Made by a program: the position numbers and the translations under genes. A stretch of 64,000 bases of DNA. It comes from Providencia sp. R33 (lineage in GTDB: Bacteria > Pseudomonadota > Gammaproteobacteria > Enterobacterales > Enterobacteriaceae). The notes below the pieces were generated by a model. It had not been told where the DNA came from. It did no database searches and saw only the letters and a program-made list of their open reading frames with translations. Of the stretch, positions 8,048 to 17,529 are shown one piece after another. Every line of letters starts with the position of its first letter. The stretch's first letter is position 1. The DNA lies in NCBI RefSeq assembly GCF_019343475.1, contig NZ_CP072453.1:1302001-1366000 (forward strand). The letters run 5' to 3'.

Positions 8048-9067
8048 TTATTCATCAGCGTAGCTCAATTCACCGCGTAAATTATTTTGCATTAATTCGC
8101 GGATCAGCGCAGGTGTGTAATTTTGACTTAGTAAGTAATGTAATTTACTCAACGCCGCTTCAAAAGTCATGTCATAACCGCTAATTACCCCTGATTCCGC
8201 GAGAGCATGCCCTGTGGCGTAGCCTTCCATATTTACACGTCCTGAGATGCACTGTGTTAGGTTGACGACAATAATCCCACGATTTGTAGCTTCACGTAGA
8301 ATACGCAGTAATTCAGGCTGCTGCGGGGCATTCCCAACACCATAAGAACGCAGAATTAATGCTTTGACGGGCTGCTGAAGAATATTACGGACAATCTCAA
8401 TCGATAAACCTGGGTAGAGTGTGACAACGCCAATAGGTTGAGGGGTAATGCGGTGAGTTTTGAATTCACCCACACCAATAGGTGCAGGGCAAGCATTGAA
8501 AGCGCGAATATGAATGCCGGCTTCCATCAACGGCGAGCAGTTTGGCGAGCTAAAGGCATCGAAACCGTCTGCGTGAGCTTTGACTGTGCGATTACCTCGG
8601 TACAATTTATTATTGAAAAATAGCCCGACCTCATTAATCGGGTAATTCGCAGCTAAATACAATGCATTCAATAGGTTAGTTTGCCCATCAGAACGTAACG
8701 CTTCCAGTGGTATTTGTGACCCTGTCACGATAATCGGTTTCTTTAAGTTCTCAAACATAAAAGAAAGTGCAGAGGCCGTGAACGCCATGGTGTCTGTGCC
8801 ATGTAAAATAACAAAACCATCATATAGCGCATAGTTTAAGCGAATATCATCGGCTATGAGTTGCCAATCTTCAGGTGTGATATCAGAAGAGTCAATTAAC
8901 GGTTGGTGCTCACGGATAGTGAATTCAGGCATTTCTGGGCGGTGAAATTCAGGCATTTGAGCCAATTGCGCTTGTAAATGGCCAGAAACTGGGATGTAAC
9001 CTTGTGGTGAGTGGCGCATGCCAATGGTACCGCCCGTATAGACGACATAAATAGATTTCTTCTGCAT
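8048..9067 (-). CDS. ansA: Cytoplasmic L-asparaginase I
   Basis: A 339-residue asparaginase hydrolysing L-asparagine to aspartate and ammonia. The two threonine-containing active-site signatures are present: YTGGTIGM near the N-terminus and LHGTDTMAFTASALSF around residue 90. There is no signal peptide, which fits the cytosolic, low-affinity type I enzyme rather than the periplasmic type II. It is the first gene of an ansA–pncA operon. Confidence 0.94.
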   Translation of the reverse strand: MQKKSIYVVYTGGTIGMRHSPQGYIPVSGHLQAQLAQMPEFHRPEMPEFTIREHQPLIDSSDITPEDWQLIADDIRLNYALYDGFVILHGTDTMAFTASALSFMFENLKKPIIVTGSQIPLEALRSDGQTNLLNALYLAANYPINEVGLFFNNKLYRGNRTVKAHADGFDAFSSPNCSPLMEAGIHIRAFNACPAPIGVGEFKTHRITPQPIGVVTLYPGLSIEIVRNILQQPVKALILRSYGVGNAPQQPELLRILREATNRGIIVVNLTQCISGRVNMEGYATGHALAESGVISGYDMTFEAALSKLHYLLSQNYTPALIRELMQNNLRGELSYADE

Positions 9068-9202
9068 TTGATTACCTAATTTATTCGCGCATGGAGAAAT
9101 GAAAATAATTATCTGAATTTTGACGTAATTACGCGTGTATTACTATCGTTAAATTACGAATTTGCAGATTGAAATGAGGTAATTTGAGTGTCTTGTGAGA
9201 GA

Positions 9203-9230
9203 AATCCCCTCCCATAAGCGAGAGGGGATG
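9203..9230 (-). terminator. Possible terminator of sppA
   Basis: The stem ATCCCCTC/GAGGGGAT (9204–9211, 9222–9229) lies directly after the sppA stop. The following minus-strand tract, TTTCTCTC, is only moderately T-rich. Confidence 0.55.
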
Positions 9231-9234
9231 AAAA

Positions 9235-11091
9235 TCAATTAATTTCAGCGCAATTTAAGCAAAATGCATAACGGTTTTGTGGATCATTCATTTTCAAGAA
9301 AAATTGAGCTTGTTGACGAATATCAGTCGCAACCGCGGGTGGTAAAAATATCTGCAGAACATCAGGCATTGTTGCTTGGACATTACTGGTTAACTCAAGC
9401 AGTAGCTGGTCCATAAAGGATAACTCTGGCTTCATCCAATCTAGTTGTACATCAGACAGTTTAGCCAATTCTGCGGCTTTATCCACGGCATCATCAAAAT
9501 CGCCTAGCTGGTCGACAAGGCCAATTTTTAGTGCATCTTGTCCAATCCAAACACGGCCTTGGGCAATTTTATCAATTTGCTCAGGGGTTTTATTTCGTGA
9601 TTTTGCGACAAGATTAATAAAGGTGTCATAACCATTTTCAATGGTAATTTGCATCATATCGGCAAATTGTGGGTTGATCCCTTTCGTGATGGAAATATCA
9701 GCCAGTGGTGAGGTGGAAACCCCATCAGTGTATACCCCAATAGAATCCAATGATTTTTCAAAGGTATTGATCACGCCAAAGATACCAATTGAGCCAGTTA
9801 GTGTACTTGGGCTCGCAATAATATAGTCCGCAGGTGTGGAAACCCAGTAACCACCAGATGCTGCCATGCCACCCATAGAAACTACAACGGGTTTGCCTGC
9901 GGCATGGGCAGAGGCTAATTCGCTGCGAATAAGGTCAGATGCGCTAACGCTTCCTCCTGGGCTATTCACACGTAGGACAATGGCTTTGATATTGTCATCA
10001 AGGCGAGCATCACGTATTTGTGCTGCAATGGTGTCACCACCAGCAATACCCGGTGTTTGAGGGCCATCCATAATCGCGCCTTGCACCATGATCACCGCAA
10101 TATTACCACCTTGGTTTGTGGTGGTGTCGGCAATTTTCGCAGAGTAATCATAGATACTGATATTATTGAATTGCTTAGCATCTTTATTCCAACCAAAATG
10201 CTTGCTGAGAAGCTCTTCGACTTGCTCATTGGTATAAATTTTATCCACCAATTTCTGTTTTAATGCGTATTGAGCGCTGTCCCCTTTGACTGCACGTAGC
10301 TGGCTAAGAATAGCATCTGCACCAGGGAAAATTTGTGAACTCGTCATTTTACGGTTAGCTGCTAACGCATCCAAATAATTGTTCCACAACGCATTTAACC
10401 ATTGCTGGTTCGCAAGACGCGCTTCAGGGGACATGTCATCACGCATCATTGGTTCAACCGCAGATTTATACGTTCCGACACGGAAAATATGACTGCTAAT
10501 TTTCAGTTTTTCTAACAGAGATTTGTAGTAAATACTGTTTGTCGCGAAGCCGTATAAGCCAACGGAGCCTTGCGGGGTAAGGTAAATATCATCGGCAAAG
10601 GTTGCAAGGTAATATTGAGGTTGAGAAAAATGGCTGCCTACTGCGTAAACTTGTTTACCCTTACTCTTAAATTGTGCAATCGCTTTGCCGATATAAGCGA
10701 GGGAAGGCTGATCCGCTCCCACTAAGTTATCAAGGCGCAAAACCATCCCTGTAATACGGTCATCATCGGCGGCGGTGCGAATGGTGTCGACGATATCGAA
10801 TAGGGAGTTTTCTTGCATTCGGTTATTTGAGGTGCCTAATAACTCACGGCTCATACGCCCAAATGGGTCTGGCGCAGAAACTTGGTCAACGACGACACCT
10901 TGTAAGTCAACATACAACGCACCATAGTAATTTTTTTCAGGCTCAGATTCTGATTGATAAAGGGCAAAAGACCCAATCACAATAAAGAACAGCACAAGGA
11001 AAATTGCGTTAAAAACGAATTCCCGAATAAAGTTAAGTGCCTTCCAACTGATTTTAAAGATGGTGGCGAGGATGTCCCATAGTTGACGCAT
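9235..11091 (-). CDS. sppA: Signal peptide peptidase SppA (protease IV)
   Basis: A 618-residue inner-membrane serine protease that degrades cleaved signal peptides. One hydrophobic anchor lies near residues 28–48 (NAIFLVLFFIVIGSFALY). Two tandem S49 domains follow. The Ser/Lys dyad is recognisable: the catalytic Lys in FRVGTYKSAVEPM of the first domain and Ser in MGGMAASGGYWVS of the second. The start at 11091 has GGAG with good spacing and matches E. coli (MR-LW-ila); an in-frame GTG/ATG 11 codons earlier lacks support. It lies between ansA and ydjA, as in E. coli. Confidence 0.93.
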   Translation of the reverse strand: MRQLWDILATIFKISWKALNFIREFVFNAIFLVLFFIVIGSFALYQSESEPEKNYYGALYVDLQGVVVDQVSAPDPFGRMSRELLGTSNNRMQENSLFDIVDTIRTAADDDRITGMVLRLDNLVGADQPSLAYIGKAIAQFKSKGKQVYAVGSHFSQPQYYLATFADDIYLTPQGSVGLYGFATNSIYYKSLLEKLKISSHIFRVGTYKSAVEPMMRDDMSPEARLANQQWLNALWNNYLDALAANRKMTSSQIFPGADAILSQLRAVKGDSAQYALKQKLVDKIYTNEQVEELLSKHFGWNKDAKQFNNISIYDYSAKIADTTTNQGGNIAVIMVQGAIMDGPQTPGIAGGDTIAAQIRDARLDDNIKAIVLRVNSPGGSVSASDLIRSELASAHAAGKPVVVSMGGMAASGGYWVSTPADYIIASPSTLTGSIGIFGVINTFEKSLDSIGVYTDGVSTSPLADISITKGINPQFADMMQITIENGYDTFINLVAKSRNKTPEQIDKIAQGRVWIGQDALKIGLVDQLGDFDDAVDKAAELAKLSDVQLDWMKPELSFMDQLLLELTSNVQATMPDVLQIFLPPAVATDIRQQAQFFLKMNDPQNRYAFCLNCAEIN

Positions 11092-11459
11092 TTTTTCTCC
11101 TATCCTGTATATTTTGCACCACAAGGGTGTTGGCTTCAGTTGTTTGCCACTGATTTGAGCTGCAAATTATATTTGGATACTGCTTTCTAATTCACTCATT
11201 AGCAATACAGTTATTTACTAATGAATCATTTTTTATGCATAACAAATCTGTTATGCGCGATATACAATGTCACAATGATATTTTTCACTCATGACAAATG
11301 ATATAATTCAATGAATTAATAATCTAATTAATGCAACTCACGTTAATCGGCAAGCAGAGTCACAGTTTAACGATAAGCTTACTATAACAATAGGTTGTGT
11401 GGGTATAATTACCTGATTGAATGATTATCAAATCAGTCTACTCTTAATCGGAGACAAAT
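11092..11459. other. Divergent sppA/ydjA intergenic region
   Basis: 368 AT-rich bases holding the two divergent promoters. I see no gene, terminator or convincing operator here. Confidence 0.5.
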
Positions 11460-12011
11460 ATGGATGCTTTAACCCTTTTGTTGAACCGTCGTTCAGCTTC
11501 CAGACTCACTACACCTGCGCCACAAGGCGAAGAACTCAACAACATTCTTGCGGCTGGCATGAGAGCGCCAGATCACGGTGCGTTACGCCCTTGGCATTTT
11601 GTTATCATGCAGGATGATGGCATTAAACGCTTTAGTCAATTGCTTGAAAAAGCAGCGATTGAAGGTGAGTTAGGCGCAGAAGTCGAAGAAAAAGCGCGTA
11701 ATGCCCCTTTTCGAGCACCATTAATTATTACGGTGATTGCGAAAATTAAAGATCATCCTAAAGTGCCACAATGGGAACAACTCGTTGCAGCGAGTTGCAC
11801 GGTTCAAGCAATGCAAATGGCAGCGGTTGCACAAGGTTTTGGTGGGATTTGGCGTTCAGGCTCATGGACAGAAGATGCCGTTGTACGTGCAGGGTTAGGC
11901 TGCGAAGAAAATGACCGTATCGTTGGTTTTCTTTATTTAGGTACGCCAGAACTTAAAGCACCAACAAAAGTCCAAACCCCAGATATGGACGGTTTTATCA
12001 CACATTTTTAA
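11460..12011 (+). CDS. ydjA: Putative NAD(P)H nitroreductase YdjA
   Basis: A 183-residue FMN-dependent minimal nitroreductase. The N-terminal LLNRRSASRLTTPAP carries the FMN-phosphate-binding RRS. APDHGALRPWHFVIM and AVAQGFGGIWRSG are also family signatures. E. coli YdjA is a dimeric flavoprotein with unknown physiological substrate. The RBS CGGAGAC lies 6–10 bases upstream. selD starts 10 bases downstream, so ydjA–selD–topB is probably one operon. Confidence 0.92.
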   Translation: MDALTLLLNRRSASRLTTPAPQGEELNNILAAGMRAPDHGALRPWHFVIMQDDGIKRFSQLLEKAAIEGELGAEVEEKARNAPFRAPLIITVIAKIKDHPKVPQWEQLVAASCTVQAMQMAAVAQGFGGIWRSGSWTEDAVVRAGLGCEENDRIVGFLYLGTPELKAPTKVQTPDMDGFITHF

Positions 12012-12021
12012 GGGAACAGTA

Positions 12022-13065
12022 ATGACTGAGAAAATTAGATTAACGCAGTACAGTCACGGTGCGGGTTGCGGCTGTAAAATTGCCCCGAAAGTGTTAGAGC
12101 AAATCCTGCATACAGAACAAGCCAAATTTCATGACCCACATTTGCTGGTTGGGAATGAAACTAAAGATGATGCCGCCGTTTACGATTTAGGTAATGGTAT
12201 TGGGATCATCAGTACCACAGATTTCTTTATGCCTATCGTTGACTCCCCATTTGAATTTGGGCGCATTGCGGCAACCAATGCCATTAGCGATATTTTTGCT
12301 ATGGGTGGCAAGCCGATTATGGCGATTGCGATTTTAGGATGGCCGATCGCCAAATTGCCTCCTGAGGTTGCACGTGAAGTGATTGAAGGTGGTCGCGCAG
12401 CTTGTGCAGATGCAGGGATTTCCCTTGCAGGTGGACACTCTATTGATGCGCCTGAGCCTATTTTTGGTTTGGCTGTCACTGGCGTCGTGAACACGGAATA
12501 TGTGAAGAAAAACAGCGCTGCAACCGCGGATTGTGAGCTATTTTTAACAAAACCACTGGGTATTGGCGTATTAACGACCGCTGAGAAAAAAGGCTTGCTC
12601 AAAGAAGAGCATCAGCACCTAGCCGCAGAAACTATGTGCCAGCTAAATAAACTCGGCGCAGTGATTGCTCCGATTGAAGGCGTCACGGCAATGACGGATG
12701 TGACGGGTTTTGGTTTACTTGGTCACTTAAGCGAGATTTGCGAAGGGTCTGGGGTTCGAGCTCAAATTTCGTTTACAAAAGTGCCAAAATTAGCCGATGT
12801 TGAAAAATACATTGAAGCAGGGTGTGTCCCAGGTGGAACATCACGCAACTTTGATAGTTATGGTCATCTTATTGGCCCTATGAGTGATATGCAGCGCCAG
12901 TTATTGTGTGACCCGCAAACCTCGGGTGGGCTGTTGATTGCTGTAAAACCGTCAGAAGTTGCTAAAATTAAAGAGATTGCACAGCAGCAAGGTGTTTTGT
13001 TACAGTCTATCGGAAAATTATTACCCCATCAGGACAATGTCCCATTAGTTGAAGTGATAGATTAA
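12022..13065 (+). CDS. selD: Selenide, water dikinase (selenophosphate synthetase)
   Basis: A 347-residue ATP-dependent enzyme that makes selenophosphate, the selenium donor for selenocysteine and selenouridine tRNA. The mobile N-terminal loop reads HGAGCGCKIAP with the catalytic Cys at residue 16 and Lys at 19, so this is the Cys rather than Sec form. AIR-synthase-like domain motifs such as STTDFFMP, GGHSIDAPEPIFG and MTDVTGFGLLGHL are clear. Its presence implies a selenoprotein or selenouridine pathway elsewhere. Only 3 bases separate it from topB. Confidence 0.96.
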   Translation: MTEKIRLTQYSHGAGCGCKIAPKVLEQILHTEQAKFHDPHLLVGNETKDDAAVYDLGNGIGIISTTDFFMPIVDSPFEFGRIAATNAISDIFAMGGKPIMAIAILGWPIAKLPPEVAREVIEGGRAACADAGISLAGGHSIDAPEPIFGLAVTGVVNTEYVKKNSAATADCELFLTKPLGIGVLTTAEKKGLLKEEHQHLAAETMCQLNKLGAVIAPIEGVTAMTDVTGFGLLGHLSEICEGSGVRAQISFTKVPKLADVEKYIEAGCVPGGTSRNFDSYGHLIGPMSDMQRQLLCDPQTSGGLLIAVKPSEVAKIKEIAQQQGVLLQSIGKLLPHQDNVPLVEVID

Positions 13066-13068
13066 TTC

Positions 13069-14994
13069 ATGCGTTTGTTTATTGCGGAAAAACCGAGTCT
13101 CGCTAGGGCGATTGCCGATGTATTGCCAAAACCTCATCAACGAGGGGATGGCTTTATAAAATGTGGTGATGGTCAAACGGTCACATGGTGCATTGGTCAC
13201 CTTCTTGAACAGGCTGAGCCCGATGCTTATGAGCCTCGCTATGCGCGTTGGAATTTACAAGACTTGCCGATTATTCCCGAAAAGTGGCAGTTAAAACCAC
13301 GCCCCTCAGTAACCAAACAGCTGAAAACCATCGAAGCACTACTCAAACAAGCAACTGTCGTTATCCATGCAGGAGACCCTGATAGAGAGGGACAGTTGCT
13401 GGTGGATGAAGTGCTCGATTATCTAAAACTTGATGCAGAAAAACGAAAAACAGTAAAACGTTGCCTTATCAACGACCTTAACCCTCAAGCGGTAGAGCGT
13501 GCTATTGAGCGGTTAAGGGAAAACCGTGAGTTTATTCCACTGTGTGTTTCTGCCCTTGCCAGAGCAAGAGCCGATTGGCTGTATGGCATTAATATGACTC
13601 GCGCTTATACGTTACTTGGGCAGCGTGGTGGCTATCAAGGCGTTCTTTCGGTTGGTCGCGTACAAACTCCAGTATTAGGGCTGGTGGTAAGGCGTGATGA
13701 AGAAATAGAAAACTTTGTGCCTAAAGACTTTTTTGAAGTGAAAGCGCACATTGTCACCCCAAAAGATGAACGCTTTGTGGCGACTTGGCAACCGAGCGAG
13801 TCTTGCATTGATTATCAGGATGAAGAAGGGCGTTTATTTCATCGGCCGCTTGCTGAGCATGTGGTTTCCCGAATTGAAGGAAAACCCGCAATTGTCACGC
13901 TGTATCAAGATAAGCGTGAGTCTGAAATTGCACCACTGCCTTTTTCATTATCAGCACTGCAAATTGAAGCCGCCAAAAAATATGCGTTAAGTGCTCAAGA
14001 AGTGTTGGATATTTGCCAACGTTTATATGAAACCCACAAATTGATCACTTATCCGCGTTCGGATAGCCGTTATTTACCGGATGAACACTTTGCGGGTCGG
14101 CATAGCGTATTAAATGCGATTGCGGTTCATCAGCCCGATCTTACTGAATTTGAACTACCTGAATTAGATAAGAAAAATCGTTGTTGGGATGACAAAAAAG
14201 TCGATGCTCACCACGCCATCATTCCTACGGCAAAAACGACCTCTGTAAAATTAACGGAAAATGAAAGTAATATTTATCAGTTAATTGCACGCCAATATAT
14301 TATCCAATTTATGTCTGATGCAGTTTTTCGCAAATGTACGATTGAACTGGAAATTGAAAATGGTAAATTTATTGCCAAAGCGAGATTCTTGGCTGAAGCA
14401 GGTTGGCGAGTTGTTTTAGGTGGCAAAGAGCGTGATGCTGAAAATGATGGTATGCCGTTGCCTGTTGTTGCTAAAGATGATGCGCTTTTGTGCGAAAAAG
14501 GGGAAGTAGTTGAAAGGCAAACTCAGCCACCGAGGCCTTTTACTGACGCCACTTTATTATCTGCTATGACGGGTATTGCCAGATTTGTTCAAGATAAAGC
14601 ATTAAAAAAAGTATTGCGAGAAACAGACGGTTTGGGAACAGAAGCAACTCGAGCAGGGATCATCGATCTCTTGTTTAAACGCCAGTTTCTGTATAAAAAA
14701 GGGCGTTATATTCATTCATCGCCCGCAGGAAGAGCCTTAATTCATGTGTTGCCTGATATGGCGACTTTGCCTGATATGACAGCGCACTGGGAGTCTGTTT
14801 TGACTCAAATCAGTGAAAAGCAAACTCGGTATGATGATTTTATGCATCCGCTGAGTGAAACATTGATGCAACTTATTCATTATGCTCGCCAATCCACTAA
14901 TTTACGCGCTTTTCGAGAGCTACCACCGGCACCAAGTAAGGGTGGTAAGAAAAGCACTAAAACTACAAAGAAAACGAAAAAGAAATCAGATTAA
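13069..14994 (+). CDS. topB: DNA topoisomerase III
   Basis: A 641-residue type IA topoisomerase that decatenates and relaxes negatively supercoiled DNA through a 5'-phosphotyrosine. The TOPRIM domain has RLFIAEKPSLARAIADVLP with the catalytic Glu and HAGDPDREGQLLVDEVL with the metal-binding DxD. The active-site Tyr is in LITYPRSDSRYLP at about residue 328. The C-terminus is Lys-rich, typical of the DNA-binding tail. It is probably translated from the selD message, since the gap is 3 bases and its own RBS is weak. Confidence 0.96.
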   Translation: MRLFIAEKPSLARAIADVLPKPHQRGDGFIKCGDGQTVTWCIGHLLEQAEPDAYEPRYARWNLQDLPIIPEKWQLKPRPSVTKQLKTIEALLKQATVVIHAGDPDREGQLLVDEVLDYLKLDAEKRKTVKRCLINDLNPQAVERAIERLRENREFIPLCVSALARARADWLYGINMTRAYTLLGQRGGYQGVLSVGRVQTPVLGLVVRRDEEIENFVPKDFFEVKAHIVTPKDERFVATWQPSESCIDYQDEEGRLFHRPLAEHVVSRIEGKPAIVTLYQDKRESEIAPLPFSLSALQIEAAKKYALSAQEVLDICQRLYETHKLITYPRSDSRYLPDEHFAGRHSVLNAIAVHQPDLTEFELPELDKKNRCWDDKKVDAHHAIIPTAKTTSVKLTENESNIYQLIARQYIIQFMSDAVFRKCTIELEIENGKFIAKARFLAEAGWRVVLGGKERDAENDGMPLPVVAKDDALLCEKGEVVERQTQPPRPFTDATLLSAMTGIARFVQDKALKKVLRETDGLGTEATRAGIIDLLFKRQFLYKKGRYIHSSPAGRALIHVLPDMATLPDMTAHWESVLTQISEKQTRYDDFMHPLSETLMQLIHYARQSTNLRAFRELPPAPSKGGKKSTKTTKKTKKKSD

Positions 14995-15002
14995 CCAAAC
15001 CG

Positions 15003-15033
15003 AAAAAGGCACTCAAATGAGTGCCTTTTTATA
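15003..15033. terminator. Bidirectional terminator between topB and xthA
   Basis: AAAAAGGCACTC/GAGTGCCTTTTT forms a stem with a short loop, with A residues before and T residues after, serving both convergent genes. Confidence 0.85.
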
Positions 15034-15046
15034 TATGGGGTACCAG

Positions 15047-15859
15047 CTATTTACTTAAGTCGAACTCGGACCAAACAGGAGCGTGGTCAGACGGTTTTTC
15101 CATTCCACGGATTTCATAGTCAATACCGGTTGCAATACAGCGCTCAGCCAGCTTATTTGATGCCAGCAATAAATCGATGCGTAAACCTCGGTTATCATCA
15201 AAACCTTTTGAACGGTAATCAAACCATGAATAGCAGTCATCAACGTCGGGGTTTTTAGCGCGGTATGTATCAACTAAGCCCCAGCCTAGGAGTTTATCTA
15301 ACCATTCGCGCTCTTCAGGTAAAAATGAACATTTACCTGTTTTTAACCAACGCTTACGGTTGATATCGCCAATACCAATATCCAAGTCTGTTGGACTGAT
15401 ATTCATATCACCCATAATTAGCAATTGGGAATCCGCAGTTTGTGTTGAGGTAACATAATTTTGTAAGTCACGGTAAAACTTTTCTTTTGCTGGAAATTTT
15501 GTTGGGTGGTCACGGCTCTCACCTTGAGGGAAGTAACCATTAACAACAGTGAGTAAGCCACGCTCTGTTTGAATATCAGCCATAATAATTCGACGTTGGG
15601 CTTCATCATCATCGGTTGGGAAGCCTTTACGAACTGCAATAGGCTCATTTTTAGTAAGGAGAGCAACACCATAGTGCGCTTTTTGGCCGTGATAAAAAAC
15701 ATGATAACCGAGCTTGCTAACCTCTTCATATGGAAACATATCATCATGCACTTTGGTTTCTTGTAAGCCGATGACCTCTGGTTGATGTTTTTCGATGATG
15801 GCGGCAAGTTGATGCGGGCGAGCACGAAGACCATTAATGTTAAACGATATGAATTTCAT
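15047..15859 (-). CDS. xthA: Exonuclease III
   Basis: A 270-residue Mg-dependent AP endonuclease and 3'-5' exonuclease of base-excision repair. It has the signatures MKFISFNINGLRAR, GLQETKVHD, NGYFPQGESRDHPTKF, MGDMNISPTDLDIG and the C-terminal SDHAPVWSEF with the catalytic His. The start at 15859 gives the family N-terminus; an upstream in-frame ATG at 15913 would add 18 non-conserved residues. It converges on topB, with a shared terminator between. Confidence 0.95.
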   Translation of the reverse strand: MKFISFNINGLRARPHQLAAIIEKHQPEVIGLQETKVHDDMFPYEEVSKLGYHVFYHGQKAHYGVALLTKNEPIAVRKGFPTDDDEAQRRIIMADIQTERGLLTVVNGYFPQGESRDHPTKFPAKEKFYRDLQNYVTSTQTADSQLLIMGDMNISPTDLDIGIGDINRKRWLKTGKCSFLPEEREWLDKLLGWGLVDTYRAKNPDVDDCYSWFDYRSKGFDDNRGLRIDLLLASNKLAERCIATGIDYEIRGMEKPSDHAPVWSEFDLSK

Positions 15860-16279
15860 GAATTTTTTATCACCTATTTTTAGTATTCCTATCGCTAATT
15901 CTATCAGATGCAACCGTCACTGTAACCCATATGATACCGATTACTGCCTAATGCTCATACAAAATAATAATTAATTAAAAAAAACTATCAAAGTAACAAT
16001 AGCCGGTAGCTATAATAAAAATAAATAAGGATATATTTAATTATTTATAATTTATTATATATGATTAAATTATCTGTAATATAAATTTATGGTTGATGAT
16101 TAAAAAATGGTTATTAATTATTTAAAATAACCATCGTTAATTTCATTTAAAGTCAATTGGTTATTTGTATTTTAATGTGATTTAATAGTGGTGGCATAAA
16201 AAATAATCAAAAGAAACAGTATAATATATTGCTTTGCTATGTTGGAAATTATAAAAATACTTTTATGAAATATTGTTAC
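15860..16279. other. Very AT-rich non-coding region upstream of the LysR gene
   Basis: Composed almost wholly of A and T runs. It holds an inverted repeat ATGGTTATT/AATAACCAT (16107–16115, 16126–16134). No ORF of note or RNA gene is visible. Composition is lower in GC than the flanking core genes. Confidence 0.5.
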
Positions 16280-16319
16280 TCATTCAATAAAAAATTAAAT
16301 TTTATTTTTTATTGAATGA
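16280..16319. repeat. Perfect 16-bp inverted repeat upstream of the LysR gene
   Basis: TCATTCAATAAAAAAT (16280–16295) and its exact reverse complement (16304–16319) are separated by 8 bases, 86 bases before the regulator start. It could be an operator or an RNA hairpin. Confidence 0.75.
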
Positions 16320-16405
16320 TTTTGGTTATGGGATAATCAACTTATTATCTACTGGATAATAATTTTGTTGATTAACATATTAATAAATAGAATGGGGTCA
16401 TAGAT

Positions 16406-17281
16406 ATGTTCTTTTCAAGAAAATTAGAGGCGTTTATGGCGGTTGTTGAGAATGGCTCGTTAAGTAAAGCTGCGAGAGTGATGAACCGAACGACGCCTCC
16501 TATCGCTAAGTCTATCAAGGACTTCGAAACAAGCTTAGGTAAACGGCTTTTTAAACGAGAAAAATTTGGAATGACATTAACTAAGGATGGCCAGGAACTT
16601 TATAATGATCTTAGAGATCTTTATTTGCAGGAGAAGGAAATCACTAAAAAACACTTTTCAGGTTATATTGTCAATGAAGCGAATATTTATTATGACTGGG
16701 GAAAGGAAAATCATTTGATTAATCTTTATCAAGCAGCTCATAAAAATAATGTACAAGTGAATATATTAAGGTTTAACTATGATGAGGTAGATGAAATAGT
16801 TGATTATGATGGTAACACACTCATTTTAAGTTCTGAACAAGTTGTCAGTGAACGGTTTTCATTACAAAAAAAAATAGAAAATTCCCCATTGGGTATTTAT
16901 TGTCGTAAAGAACTTTATGAAAAATTTAATCATGACCTTGTCGCACTATTACAAGAAAGTACGTGGCTTTGTGATCCTGCATTTTATAAAAGTTCACTGA
17001 TGAGTGATTTACTCGAAAAGATTGAAACGCTCGATAATAAAGTGAGTGTGAGGCAAATGGATAATATTGGTTGTTGCCAGAGTTTTATTCAAGATGGTGA
17101 TTTTATTGGCATTATAGATCACTATCCTGAAGAAGAATTAATCGATAAGTCATTAATATATATATCATTGAATAAATTATTGGGGCAGAGCGAATGTTAT
17201 GTTTATAAGTCAAAGGCACATTCAAGTGTATTAAATCGTTTTATGGGGGTTGTTGATAAATTGGGTGTTGAATCTCTTTAG
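16406..17281 (+). CDS. LysR-type transcriptional regulator, target unknown
   Basis: A 291-residue protein. Residues 1–65 form a standard LysR winged helix-turn-helix (FSRKLEAFMAVVENGSLSKA, then VMNRTTPPIAKSIKDFE). The rest is a divergent effector domain with few of the usual conserved residues. It is AT-rich compared with neighbours and stands alone: there is no divergent metabolic gene, only a 546-base AT-rich gap. Its stop codon is one base from the 3' end of the opposite-strand tRNA-Tyr. I cannot assign a target or ligand. Position and composition suggest acquisition, but no integrase is present. Confidence 0.8.
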   Translation: MFFSRKLEAFMAVVENGSLSKAARVMNRTTPPIAKSIKDFETSLGKRLFKREKFGMTLTKDGQELYNDLRDLYLQEKEITKKHFSGYIVNEANIYYDWGKENHLINLYQAAHKNNVQVNILRFNYDEVDEIVDYDGNTLILSSEQVVSERFSLQKKIENSPLGIYCRKELYEKFNHDLVALLQESTWLCDPAFYKSSLMSDLLEKIETLDNKVSVRQMDNIGCCQSFIQDGDFIGIIDHYPEEELIDKSLIYISLNKLLGQSECYVYKSKAHSSVLNRFMGVVDKLGVESL

Positions 17282-17282
17282 A

Positions 17283-17367
<85 letters not shown>

Positions 17368-17395
17368 AGATTTTGAATTGCTGTAATCGTTCACA

Positions 17396-17432
17396 GCGGG
17401 CGGCATCATATCAAATGACGCGCCGCTGTAAA
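17396..17432 (-). promoter_or_regulatory. tyrT promoter
   Basis: On the minus strand, −35 TTTACA (17427–17432), a 16-base spacer and −10 TATGAT (17405–17410) are followed by a GC-rich discriminator, GCCGCCCGC. The −35 and spacer look the same as the classic E. coli tyrT promoter, including GCGGCGCGTCATTTGA. A GC-rich discriminator is the known determinant of stringent control. Confidence 0.85.
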
Positions 17433-17529
17433 GCATTAATTTCCAATAAAACATTCGTTTGCTGTTTTTTTGTTCTCAATGCTTGTAAATACAACAAATT
17501 ACGACTAAAAAGGGCTTGCGTGTATTTGT

